A DNA stretch of 64,000 nucleotides from Desulfobacteraceae bacterium (GTDB taxonomy: Bacteria; Desulfobacterota; Desulfobacteria; Desulfobacterales; Desulfobacteraceae): NCBI GenBank assembly GCA_016743945.1, contig JADGFI010000005.1:1-64000 (forward strand), given 5' to 3'. The notes under the pieces were generated by a model, which was not told where the DNA came from, searched no databases, and was given only the letters and a program-made list of their open reading frames with translations. Below, piece by piece: positions 56,546 through 64,000 of this stretch (the first letter of the stretch is position 1; every line of letters begins with the position of its first letter). The position numbers were made by a program, and so were the translations under genes.

Positions 56546-58984
56546 ATGGAAATTAAAAATTATTTTTACAATTCAATTTACTTGCTAATCATGGTTTTTC
56601 TAATTTCATTTTTGTCAGGTTGTACGCATTTATCATCAACAAAGGGCTCCCAAACGGACAAACAGGCATTCAAAGGAAAAATAAGCTTAGATGTTCGAGA
56701 TTCTGAATCTGATTGGACAGCTTATACACCTAAGCAAGCTCCTGAAGGGTCTCCAAACATTTTTTTTGTTTTGTATGACGATACTGGCTTAGGAGCCTGG
56801 TCGCCTTATGGTGGCGCTATTAATATGCCAACCATGGACAAACTTGCCAAGGATGGCTTAACTTATACCCAATTTCATACGACAGCTTTATGTTCGCCCA
56901 CCCGTTCCACCATCCAAACCGGTAGAAATCATCACTTAAATGGTATGGCTGCGATTACTGAGACAGCTGATGGATTTCCGGGTGCCAATGGAAGAATGTC
57001 AGAACGTGTAACGCCACTTTCAAAAATTTTACAAGATAACGGTTACAGCACATTTTGGATTGGGAAAAACCACAATGTACCCGAACAAGATGTTGCGTCC
57101 GGAGCAAGTAAAAAACAATGGCCATTACAAATGGGGTGGGATCGCTTTTATGGTTTTATTGGTGGCGAGACCAATCAATGGTATCCTGATTTAATTGAGG
57201 ATAATCATTTTATTGAACAAAAATATGGACCGGAAGATGGATATCACCTTTCAAAAGACCTTGCAGATCACGCTTTAGGAATGTTACGTGATCAGCAAGC
57301 GACCAACCCTTCAAAACCTTGGTATTTGTGGTATAATCCGGGAGCTAATCATGCACCTCATCACGCACCTAAAGAATACATAGAAAAATATAAGGGTAAA
57401 TTTGATAAGGGGTATGATGCATATAGAGAATGGGTTACCGGGCGTATGATTGAAAAAGGAATTTTACCTGAAGGTACCGTAAATACACCTATGAATCCCA
57501 TGAGAAAAGATATGGCAGCAGCTGTTGACAATGTACGTCCCTGGGATTCATTAAACGATGATGAAAAAAAGCTGTTTGCCAGAATGGCTGAAGTTTATGC
57601 CGGATTTTCTGAATATACCGATGCCCAAGTTGGCAGGGTTATTGACTACTTAGAAGAAAGCGGTCAACTAGAAAATACGATTGTTTTATACGCTGCCGAT
57701 AATGGAGCCTCAGGAGAAGGTAGCCCAAATGGTTCGGTAAATGAAAATAAATTTTTTAATGGTTATCCGGATGAGTTATCAGAAAACATAAAATATCTTG
57801 ATGTATTAGGTGGACCCGAAACATACGAACATTTCCCAACCGGTTGGGCATCTGCTTTTTCTGCTCCATTTAAAATGTTTAAACGTTATTCACAATATGC
57901 AGGCGGAACAAATGATCCTTTAGTAATTTCTTGGCCAAAAGGGATAACAGCGAAAGGAGAAATTCGCCATCAATATCACCATTCTGTAGATATCGTACCG
58001 ACACTTCTTGAAGCAATTGGATTAGACATGCCGGCGGTTTATCATGGAGTGGAGCAAGAGCCTCTGTCCGGTGTATCTATGGCATACACCTTTGATGCAA
58101 AACCAAATGATCCAACACAAAAAAAAGTACAATATTTTGCCATGTTAGGTTCACGAGGTATATGGAAAGAGGGGTGGAAAGCGGCTGCCGTGCATGCCCC
58201 ACTCTCGGGCAAAGGAAATTTTGATAAAGATGAATGGGAATTATACCATGTAGCATTAGACAGATCAGAGTCTAAAGATTTGGCTAAAGAACATCCTAAA
58301 AAACTACAAGAATTAATTGATACTTGGTTTGTAGAAGCTGAAAAAAATAATGTTTTGCCCTTGGATGACAGAAGTGCGGCTGAAATAATTAGTATAGAAA
58401 GGCCATCCCAGGAACCGGCAAGAGATAGATATATTTATTATGCTAACACAGCACCGGTACCGGAAGGTAATGCTGTAAATGTAAGAGGCCGTTCTTATAA
58501 AATATTGGCGAATGTAGAAATCACTAAAAATTCTTCAGGTGTGTTATTTGCCCACGGTTCACGTTTTGGAGGACACTCATTATTTATTAAAAATAATAAG
58601 CTCTATTACGTATATAACTTTTTGGGAATAAAACCGGAACAAGTTTTTGAATCTCCAGAGAAACTCTCTCCGGGGAAATACACCTTGGGTATGGAATTTA
58701 TCAGGAAAAAAACAGGAGAAAATGGGGAATCCATTGGTGTGACTCAACTATATATAAATGAAAAATTAGTTGCCAAAGGACCAATGAGAACACAACCTGC
58801 TAAATTTACGCTTTCAGGTGATGGCTTATGTGTTGGATATGATAGTGGTGATGCTGTGAGTGAATTATATCCCACTCCAAGTAAATTTAGTGGAGGAATA
58901 CTTGGTTTTGTAGGCATAACAGTTGAAGGTACACCCTATATTGATTTAGAAGCGGAAGCCAAACGGGTAATGATGAGTCAGTAA
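56546..58984 (+). CDS. Lipoprotein arylsulfatase
   Basis: The 812-residue protein hydrolyses sulfate esters. It has a lipoprotein signal (hydrophobic core then SFLSGC), so it is exported and lipid-anchored. The sulfatase domain has the metal Asp pair in FFVLYDDTGLGAWSPYG and the formylglycine motif ALCSPTRSTIQTGR, with Cys116 to be converted to formylglycine. Further parts are IGKNHNVPE and the metal site LYAADNGASGEGS. A C-terminal region of about 180 residues (beta-rich, from RSYKILANVEITK) resembles a lectin-type jelly roll. The start at 56546 follows AAGGAG. No formylglycine-generating enzyme is in the window. In a sulfate reducer it could feed sulfate to respiration. Confidence 0.92.
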   Translation: MEIKNYFYNSIYLLIMVFLISFLSGCTHLSSTKGSQTDKQAFKGKISLDVRDSESDWTAYTPKQAPEGSPNIFFVLYDDTGLGAWSPYGGAINMPTMDKLAKDGLTYTQFHTTALCSPTRSTIQTGRNHHLNGMAAITETADGFPGANGRMSERVTPLSKILQDNGYSTFWIGKNHNVPEQDVASGASKKQWPLQMGWDRFYGFIGGETNQWYPDLIEDNHFIEQKYGPEDGYHLSKDLADHALGMLRDQQATNPSKPWYLWYNPGANHAPHHAPKEYIEKYKGKFDKGYDAYREWVTGRMIEKGILPEGTVNTPMNPMRKDMAAAVDNVRPWDSLNDDEKKLFARMAEVYAGFSEYTDAQVGRVIDYLEESGQLENTIVLYAADNGASGEGSPNGSVNENKFFNGYPDELSENIKYLDVLGGPETYEHFPTGWASAFSAPFKMFKRYSQYAGGTNDPLVISWPKGITAKGEIRHQYHHSVDIVPTLLEAIGLDMPAVYHGVEQEPLSGVSMAYTFDAKPNDPTQKKVQYFAMLGSRGIWKEGWKAAAVHAPLSGKGNFDKDEWELYHVALDRSESKDLAKEHPKKLQELIDTWFVEAEKNNVLPLDDRSAAEIISIERPSQEPARDRYIYYANTAPVPEGNAVNVRGRSYKILANVEITKNSSGVLFAHGSRFGGHSLFIKNNKLYYVYNFLGIKPEQVFESPEKLSPGKYTLGMEFIRKKTGENGESIGVTQLYINEKLVAKGPMRTQPAKFTLSGDGLCVGYDSGDAVSELYPTPSKFSGGILGFVGITVEGTPYIDLEAEAKRVMMSQ

Positions 58985-59077
58985 ACAAGTAATGATTTGT
59001 AAATAGAACAGAGAAACTCATAATACAAAATGCACCGGATTTGAACAGCCGATTTTTTTGAGCCATATCCGGGAATC

Positions 59078-59127
59078 AAAAAGGTTAGAACAGCACCAGG
59101 CTTGCCTGATGCTGTTCTAACCTTTTT
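59078..59127. terminator. Strong bidirectional terminator
   Basis: An 18-bp perfect outer stem (AAAAAGGTTAGAACAGCA with its complement) with a CCAGG/CCTGA extension and 4-base loop lies between the convergent sulfatase and RND genes. It has A and T runs at both sides. Confidence 0.92.
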
Positions 59128-59176
59128 CTCTACAAAAGCCCGCTAAAATCACTCCGGGTTGTTCCGTTAATCCTAC

Positions 59177-62100
59177 CTATTTTGAATTCATAGCCAGCGA
59201 CCGTGTATTCTTTCCTTTATAGACAGCATAATAGGTTACGGGGATGACCAAAAGGGTAAACAAGGTGGAGGCAAAGAGCCCGAAAATAAGGGCCCAGGCC
59301 AGGCCTGAAAAGACCGGATCAAAGGTGATGGGAAAGGCGCCGATTGCCGTTGTGAGGGCTGTCAGAAGAATGGGTCGCATTCTGACCACCCCGCTTTCCA
59401 AGATGGCTTCCTTAAAAGCAACTCCTTGTTTTACGGCTTCCTGGATAAATTCAATCAGGACCAGGGCATTTCGAATGACGATGCCGCCCAGGGCGATCAT
59501 GCCGATCATGCTGGTGGCCGTGAAAAAGATGGGGTTGTTAAACCCGCCCACAGGGGTTGTAAACAGGTTCAGGATGAAAAATCCCGGCATGATTCCCAAA
59601 ATGGTAAGGGGGATGGCCATCATGATGAGAACCGGCATGAAATAGGAGCCGGTGTTGATGACCAGAATAAAATAAATTCCCAGGAGGGCGGCGGCAAAGG
59701 CCAGGCCCATGTCCCTGAAAACCCTGAGGGTGATTTTCCATTCGCCTTCTCCTGCCCAGTTGACCCGTATGCCCTCTTCAAAGGGAACCTGTTTTAAGCG
59801 CGATTGCATGTCCAGAACGGCTTCCCCCGGGGGTCTTCCTGCCATCTCTCCCAACACATAGACCACAGGTTCCAGATTTTTGTGATAAATAGGGGTTTTA
59901 TTGGTTCGTTCAACCACCCGGGCCAGCTCGGCCAGGGGGATCATGGCGCCGTTCTCCGACCGGATGGGAAGATTGGAAATCGAAACCATGTCCGATCGTT
60001 TTTCCCGGGGCAGAATTACCCGTATCCACAAAGGGGTACGCTCGGCGGGAAGATGAAGACTTGCCTGGGTGGTGCCGCCAACGGCTGTGTCCAGGGTATC
60101 TAAAATGGTTTTGGTGTCAATTCCGTGGAGGGCGGCCTTTTCTCTGTCCACCACAATATCCATCCGCAGGCTTGGGGTTTCGGTCATGACCTGGACGTCG
60201 GTGACAAAGGGTTCTTCGTCCATCACCGTTTTTACCTTTTGGGCACTTTCCAGAAGCGTCTTATAGGGGGTGTCATAGGACCCATAGATCTCGGCCACCA
60301 GGGTGGACAGCACAGGCGGCCCCGGGGGAACCTCCACCAACTGGATGTCGGCATTATTTTCCCTGGCAATGGCTTCCAGATCTTTTCGGAGCCGAAGCAG
60401 TATGGCATGGCTTTGTTGGTCCCTTTGGGATTTAGGGGCCAGGTTTATTCTTATATCGGCCAAATGGCTGCCTTCACGGATAAAATAATGACGGACCATG
60501 CCGTTGAAATCCATGGGAGAGGCAACTCCGGTAAACGAGACAAAATTAGTGACTTCGTTGACCGTCTGGAGATAGGCTTCAAACTTTTTTACCACCCGGT
60601 CTGTTTGTTCGAGGGAACTGCCCTCGGCCAGGTCAAGGACAATCTGGAATTCATTTTTATTGTCAAAGGGGAGCAGCTTCAAGGGCACCAGGCGGAAGAC
60701 TCCCAGGGCGCAGGATCCGGCCAGAAGTATTAGTATCAGGGCCAAAAGTCCTATTCTAAAGGTTTTTTTATCCAGAAAGGGCGTGAGGATGGACCGGTAG
60801 AGCCTGGCGCCAAATCCCTGGGAAGCAATCTGTTCTTTGGGTGTTCCCTTTTTATTTTTCAACAGGTGATAGGAAACCCAGGGCACAATGGTCAGGGCAC
60901 ACATCGTAGAAAAGATAACAGTCAAAGGGACATTAATGGCCATGGGGGCCATATAGGGGCCCATCATGCCGGTGATGAAAAACAGCGGGGTAAAACAGAC
61001 AATGATGGCGATGGTGGACATGATCACCGGCGGCAGAACTTCTGTAACGCCAAGGAGGGTGGCCTTGAAAGGATCGAGAACTCCGGCTTTTATATGGCGC
61101 TGGATATTGTCCACATTGGTGATGGGATCATCCACTACCAATCCCAAAGAAAGAATCAGGGCAAAGAGGGTGACCCGGTTGATGGTATACCCGAACATGA
61201 AATTAACAAACAGGGCCAAAGAAAAGGAGATGGGCACGGCCAGGGCCACCACCACGGCCTCCCGCCAGCCCAGGACCAGGGCCAAAAGTACCACCACCGA
61301 GGCAATGGCAAAACCCAGGGAGCTCAGCAGTTCATTGACCTTGGTCTGGGCAGTCTGTCCGTAGTTCCGGGTTATTTTAATGTGGATATCATGGGGAATG
61401 ACCTTGTCTCGCATGGCTGCAACTTCTTTTATAATATTTTGGGCTACCCCTACGGCATTGGTTCCTTTTTTCTTGGAAAAAGCAATGGTGACCGCTGGAA
61501 AGGAAATGTCCACCCCAGGTCCCATCTTTTGTTGCTTCCGGTAATAATTGGAAAAACCGATGCGGGTGTAGGAATCGGCCTCTTCCGGGCCGTCAATGAC
61601 CTCGGCCACATCTCTAAGATAGACGGGCATGCCTGTATGTCCTGAGACGACCAGGGATTGTACCTCATCAACTGATGTCAGAAATGAGCTGGAGGTCAGG
61701 GTGATGACCTGGTTGTTTTTATTAAAGGTTCCGGCCTGGGTGGAGGCATCAGCCCCCATGAGTGCCTTGTTGATGTCCAGGATGGAGACTTTGAACCCCT
61801 TCATTTTTCCAGGATCCATTTCCACCCGGATTTCGCGCTTCCTCCCCCCTACAATGGCAGATCGGGAGATATTGTCCAGCCGGGAGAGCCGGGTTGCCAC
61901 TTCTTCTCCCACCCGGCGAAGTTCATGATCTGAGTAGGCATCGGAAAAGAGGGTCAGGTTAAGGATGGGCACATCATCAATCTCAACAGGTTTGATCAGC
62001 CAGCTGTCCACAATGGGGGGAACCCGGTCCAGGTTCATCTGGATCTTGTTGTGGAGTTTTAAAATGGAATTTTCCCGGTCCTCACCCACAAAGAACCGGA

Positions 62101-62416
62101 CCGTGACAACAGCCATTTCCCGGGTGGCCATGGAATAGACGTATTCCACCCCATCAATTTCCCAGAGAATCTGTTCTAGCGGGGTGGCCACCAGTTTCTC
62201 AATTTCTTCCGGGGTGGCACCCGGGGCCTGAACATAGACATCGGCCATGGGCACCACAATCTGGGGTTCTTCTTCCTTGGGGGTTATAATGACGCTGAAA
62301 ACCCCTAAGCAAAGGGCTATCATGATCAACATGACAGAGAGTTGTGACGACAAAAACAGGGCCACTATTTTTGAGAGAATCCCGGGGGGTGGTGGTGCAG
62401 TATTTAGGTCAGCCAT
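59177..62416 (-). CDS. RND efflux permease of the second pump
   Basis: The 1079-residue permease has the AcrB-like plan: helix 1 (VMLIMIALCLGVFSVIIT), a porter loop (VYVQAPGATPEEIEKLVATP), helix 4 with LILSLGLVVDDPITNVDNIQ, the second porter loop and helices 8-12 (FFTATSMIGMIALGGIVIRN, ILLTALTTAIGAFPITFDPV). The helix-4 Asp pair is kept but followed by Pro, as in a subgroup distinct from the HAE1 pump at 27.6-30.8 kb. The adaptor gene lies six bases upstream. No outer-membrane factor is encoded here, so it must borrow one, possibly the TolC-like protein encoded near 27 kb. Confidence 0.95.
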   Translation of the reverse strand: MADLNTAPPPPGILSKIVALFLSSQLSVMLIMIALCLGVFSVIITPKEEEPQIVVPMADVYVQAPGATPEEIEKLVATPLEQILWEIDGVEYVYSMATREMAVVTVRFFVGEDRENSILKLHNKIQMNLDRVPPIVDSWLIKPVEIDDVPILNLTLFSDAYSDHELRRVGEEVATRLSRLDNISRSAIVGGRKREIRVEMDPGKMKGFKVSILDINKALMGADASTQAGTFNKNNQVITLTSSSFLTSVDEVQSLVVSGHTGMPVYLRDVAEVIDGPEEADSYTRIGFSNYYRKQQKMGPGVDISFPAVTIAFSKKKGTNAVGVAQNIIKEVAAMRDKVIPHDIHIKITRNYGQTAQTKVNELLSSLGFAIASVVVLLALVLGWREAVVVALAVPISFSLALFVNFMFGYTINRVTLFALILSLGLVVDDPITNVDNIQRHIKAGVLDPFKATLLGVTEVLPPVIMSTIAIIVCFTPLFFITGMMGPYMAPMAINVPLTVIFSTMCALTIVPWVSYHLLKNKKGTPKEQIASQGFGARLYRSILTPFLDKKTFRIGLLALILILLAGSCALGVFRLVPLKLLPFDNKNEFQIVLDLAEGSSLEQTDRVVKKFEAYLQTVNEVTNFVSFTGVASPMDFNGMVRHYFIREGSHLADIRINLAPKSQRDQQSHAILLRLRKDLEAIARENNADIQLVEVPPGPPVLSTLVAEIYGSYDTPYKTLLESAQKVKTVMDEEPFVTDVQVMTETPSLRMDIVVDREKAALHGIDTKTILDTLDTAVGGTTQASLHLPAERTPLWIRVILPREKRSDMVSISNLPIRSENGAMIPLAELARVVERTNKTPIYHKNLEPVVYVLGEMAGRPPGEAVLDMQSRLKQVPFEEGIRVNWAGEGEWKITLRVFRDMGLAFAAALLGIYFILVINTGSYFMPVLIMMAIPLTILGIMPGFFILNLFTTPVGGFNNPIFFTATSMIGMIALGGIVIRNALVLIEFIQEAVKQGVAFKEAILESGVVRMRPILLTALTTAIGAFPITFDPVFSGLAWALIFGLFASTLFTLLVIPVTYYAVYKGKNTRSLAMNSK

Positions 62417-62422
62417 TTGCGT

Positions 62423-63571
62423 CTAATATCCTAGGGTTTCAGTTCCGGTCAGTCCGGAAAGGACCTCAATTTTGGGACCAAGGATTTTTCCGGTTTTAAT
62501 ATAGACAGAGCGGTATCGGATTTTTTGATCCTGGCTGTTTTGGGGCTGGTTTTTTGGGGATTGTATATTCACCATTTCCAGGTGGCCCACCCGAATAACA
62601 GCGGCTTGGGGTATCAAAAGGGTCTCTTCTGTCTTCACCGGGATGAGCAGTCGTCCAAACATGCCCGGATAAATGCCCGGGGTCTCGGGCAGGGCCGCCT
62701 TGACCAGGAAGGTTCGGGTTTCAGGGTTCGCATAGGGGGCAATCTCTTCAATGGTGGCCGTCACATTTGTCTCAAGGGTTTCAATTCCCACCGCATAGGG
62801 GTTTCCCTGGATGATTTTGCGGATCAATCCTTCCCGGACACGGGCTTCCAGGCGCAGGGACCCACTGGTTTGGACAATGAGCAGGGGTTTGCCCGGCACG
62901 GCCTGGTCCCCGGGATCAATGAGACGTTCTACCACCACGCCCGACGCAGGTGCTTTGATACTGGCATATCCCAATCCGATCCGGGCTTCTTTTACCACCT
63001 CCCGGGCCTGGCGGAGATTGGATTTGGCGGCCTGGAAGGCATCCAGATTTTTTTCATACCTGGCCTTTGCCTGGAGAAAGGCGGCCCGGTCAATTTCCAT
63101 CTGTTGGGAGGTGACCACCTCTTTTTCATAGAGGGTTTTGGTGCGCAGATAAGCAGCGTTGGCCTGGTCCTGGCCGGCCTTGGCTTCATCAATGGATTTT
63201 TGGTTTTGGTTCAGGGTGTTGTTGGCAAAGGCCAGACCCTGTTTTGCCTGCTCAAGGCGGGTGTTGAGCTGTCTTGTATCCAGCAGAACCAATACCCGGC
63301 CTGTTTTCACACGGGCCCCGGGTACCACATTAACCTTTAGGATCTGGCCGCTGACCTGGGATTCGATGACAGATTCGGTCAACGGTCGGATGGTACCCAC
63401 GGCTTCATAAATCTGGGTGATCTGCCGGGACTCAACCCTGGTCGTGTGCTGGACAGGGATTTGGTTTTGGGTGGTAACGGTTGAAAACCCCGGGGGAATT
63501 GAGTTGTTTTCACAGGAGAAAACAAGGGGCCAGAAAAGAAAAAGAAGAGGTAGGAAAGAAGTTTTTTTCAT
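62423..63571 (-). CDS. RND pump adaptor lipoprotein
   Basis: The 382-residue adaptor has a lipoprotein signal (PLVFSC, Cys near residue 20), a lipoyl half (ESQVSGQILKVNVVPGARVK), a coiled-coil hairpin (SNLRQAREVVKEARIGLGYA), the second lipoyl half SIKAPASGVVVERLIDPGDQ and a barrel domain. I chose ATG 63571 because only this start puts the signal peptide at the N-terminus; AGAG precedes it. It ends six bases before the permease gene, with which it forms an operon. The sigma-54 activator gene lies upstream on the same strand, but no -24/-12 promoter is visible between them. Confidence 0.92.
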   Translation of the reverse strand: MKKTSFLPLLFLFWPLVFSCENNSIPPGFSTVTTQNQIPVQHTTRVESRQITQIYEAVGTIRPLTESVIESQVSGQILKVNVVPGARVKTGRVLVLLDTRQLNTRLEQAKQGLAFANNTLNQNQKSIDEAKAGQDQANAAYLRTKTLYEKEVVTSQQMEIDRAAFLQAKARYEKNLDAFQAAKSNLRQAREVVKEARIGLGYASIKAPASGVVVERLIDPGDQAVPGKPLLIVQTSGSLRLEARVREGLIRKIIQGNPYAVGIETLETNVTATIEEIAPYANPETRTFLVKAALPETPGIYPGMFGRLLIPVKTEETLLIPQAAVIRVGHLEMVNIQSPKNQPQNSQDQKIRYRSVYIKTGKILGPKIEVLSGLTGTETLGY

Positions 63572-63703
63572 GGTACCGCTCTTTAGATAAAGGTTTAGTG
63601 AATTGTCAGAGTACAGTATGATGGATGACAGGCTTTCGTCAACCCACAATGCAGCACTTTTTCAATAAGGGCATTTAAATTGAGAGGGCTTAGGACCGCA
63701 AAT

Positions 63704-64000
63704 TTATCGATAATCCTTATAATTAATATGGTACTTGGCAGCCTTGTAAGCATATTTGCGCACGGTGATACCAATGAGCTTGGCTGCTTTGTTGATGTTG
63801 CCCCTGGTATTTTTCAAAGAATCCATGATGATTTCTTTTTCAAGGCTGTCCACGGCCTCTTCAAGGGAGAGGGGCAGGGTTTTAGATTTTGTCCCGGTCT
63901 GGAGGGTGGCCGGCAGGTGATAGGAGTGAATCGCCCCCTCATTACACAGGATGACGGCCCTCTCAAGACAATTCTCAAGCTCCCGGACATTGCCGGGCCA
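63704..64000 (-). CDS. Sigma-54-dependent activator, C-terminal end (partial)
   Basis: Only the last 98 residues are in the window. They begin with WPGNVRELENCLERAVILC, the end of the AAA+ sigma-54 interaction domain, and finish with a Fis-type HTH (NTRGNINKAAKLIGITVRKY). The linker and HTH look NifA-like. The N-terminal sensor lies beyond the right edge, so the signal cannot be read. It ends 132 bases before the adaptor gene on the same strand and may control the second pump. Confidence 0.9.
   Translation of the reverse strand, partial: WPGNVRELENCLERAVILCNEGAIHSYHLPATLQTGTKSKTLPLSLEEAVDSLEKEIIMDSLKNTRGNINKAAKLIGITVRKYAYKAAKYHINYKDYR

Noticed and set aside
63572..63703. Sigma-54 promoter for the second RND pump
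   Set aside because: No GG-N10-GC pattern with the surrounding consensus was found in this spacer.

Overview
The window looks like a chromosomal segment of a strictly anaerobic, probably sulfate-reducing member of the Desulfobacterota (Desulfobacterales-like). The reasons are a one-chain pyruvate:ferredoxin oxidoreductase, several Fe-S flavoproteins, a KamA-type radical SAM protein, an RND/LolA-like/DUF1302 export cassette, and moderate G+C with a Desulfobacterales-like gene style. The genus cannot be fixed from the sequence alone. I see no rRNA, tRNA or CRISPR array. The left edge starts just upstream of the PFOR gene, and the right edge cuts a sigma-54 activator gene.

Layout. 0.1-9.1 kb: PFOR, a small lipoprotein, a damaged LytM/M23 gene, a FUSC-family relic, a MaoC hydratase, an XRE-cupin regulator, a QueG-like Fe-S protein and a divergent LysR gene. 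9.3-15.4 kb (minus strand): an apparent catabolic operon of MerR/TPR-like regulator, PaaK-like CoA ligase, APC permease, an amidohydrolase-fold protein that has lost metal ligands, and an MBL-fold hydrolase. 15.6-21.3 kb: a LysR relic, then a TetR-controlled, translationally coupled cassette of RND/MMPL permease, LolA-like periplasmic protein and DUF1302-type outer-membrane protein. 21.5-24.1 kb: a shortened LysR gene, a cupin and an outer-membrane barrel. 24.2-32.2 kb (minus): one operon coding a complete tripartite RND efflux pump and its own two-component system, with phased 11-bp repeats before both the operon and the barrel gene. 32.4-42.5 kb: an unusual double KamA-like protein, a 5'-nucleotidase, a GAF/LuxR regulator, glutamate dehydrogenase and a receiver/PEP-synthase-like protein.

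42.5-51.4 kb is a decaying accessory zone. It holds duplicated operator-like repeats, unidentified relics, a collapsed branched-chain amino acid (liv) ABC transporter, a PutP-type symporter, a two-gene flavin/Fe-S dehydrogenase, a dead GntR gene, an AspT-type transporter and a transposase fragment. Two copies of a GntR-type palindrome lie upstream of the liv relic and of the dehydrogenase genes, whereas the adjacent GntR gene is destroyed. 51.6-64 kb: a methyl-accepting chemotaxis protein, a more AT-rich island (LysR, MscS channel, small protein, lipoprotein sulfatase), then a second RND pump (permease plus adaptor) and the end of a sigma-54 activator gene.

The strongest overall pattern is gene decay by small internal deletions, frameshifts and nonsense codons amid otherwise intact operons. 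The most unusual intact gene is the tandem KamA-like protein. The best-supported regulatory prediction is the two-promoter, 11-bp-phased regulon of the efflux-pump response regulator.
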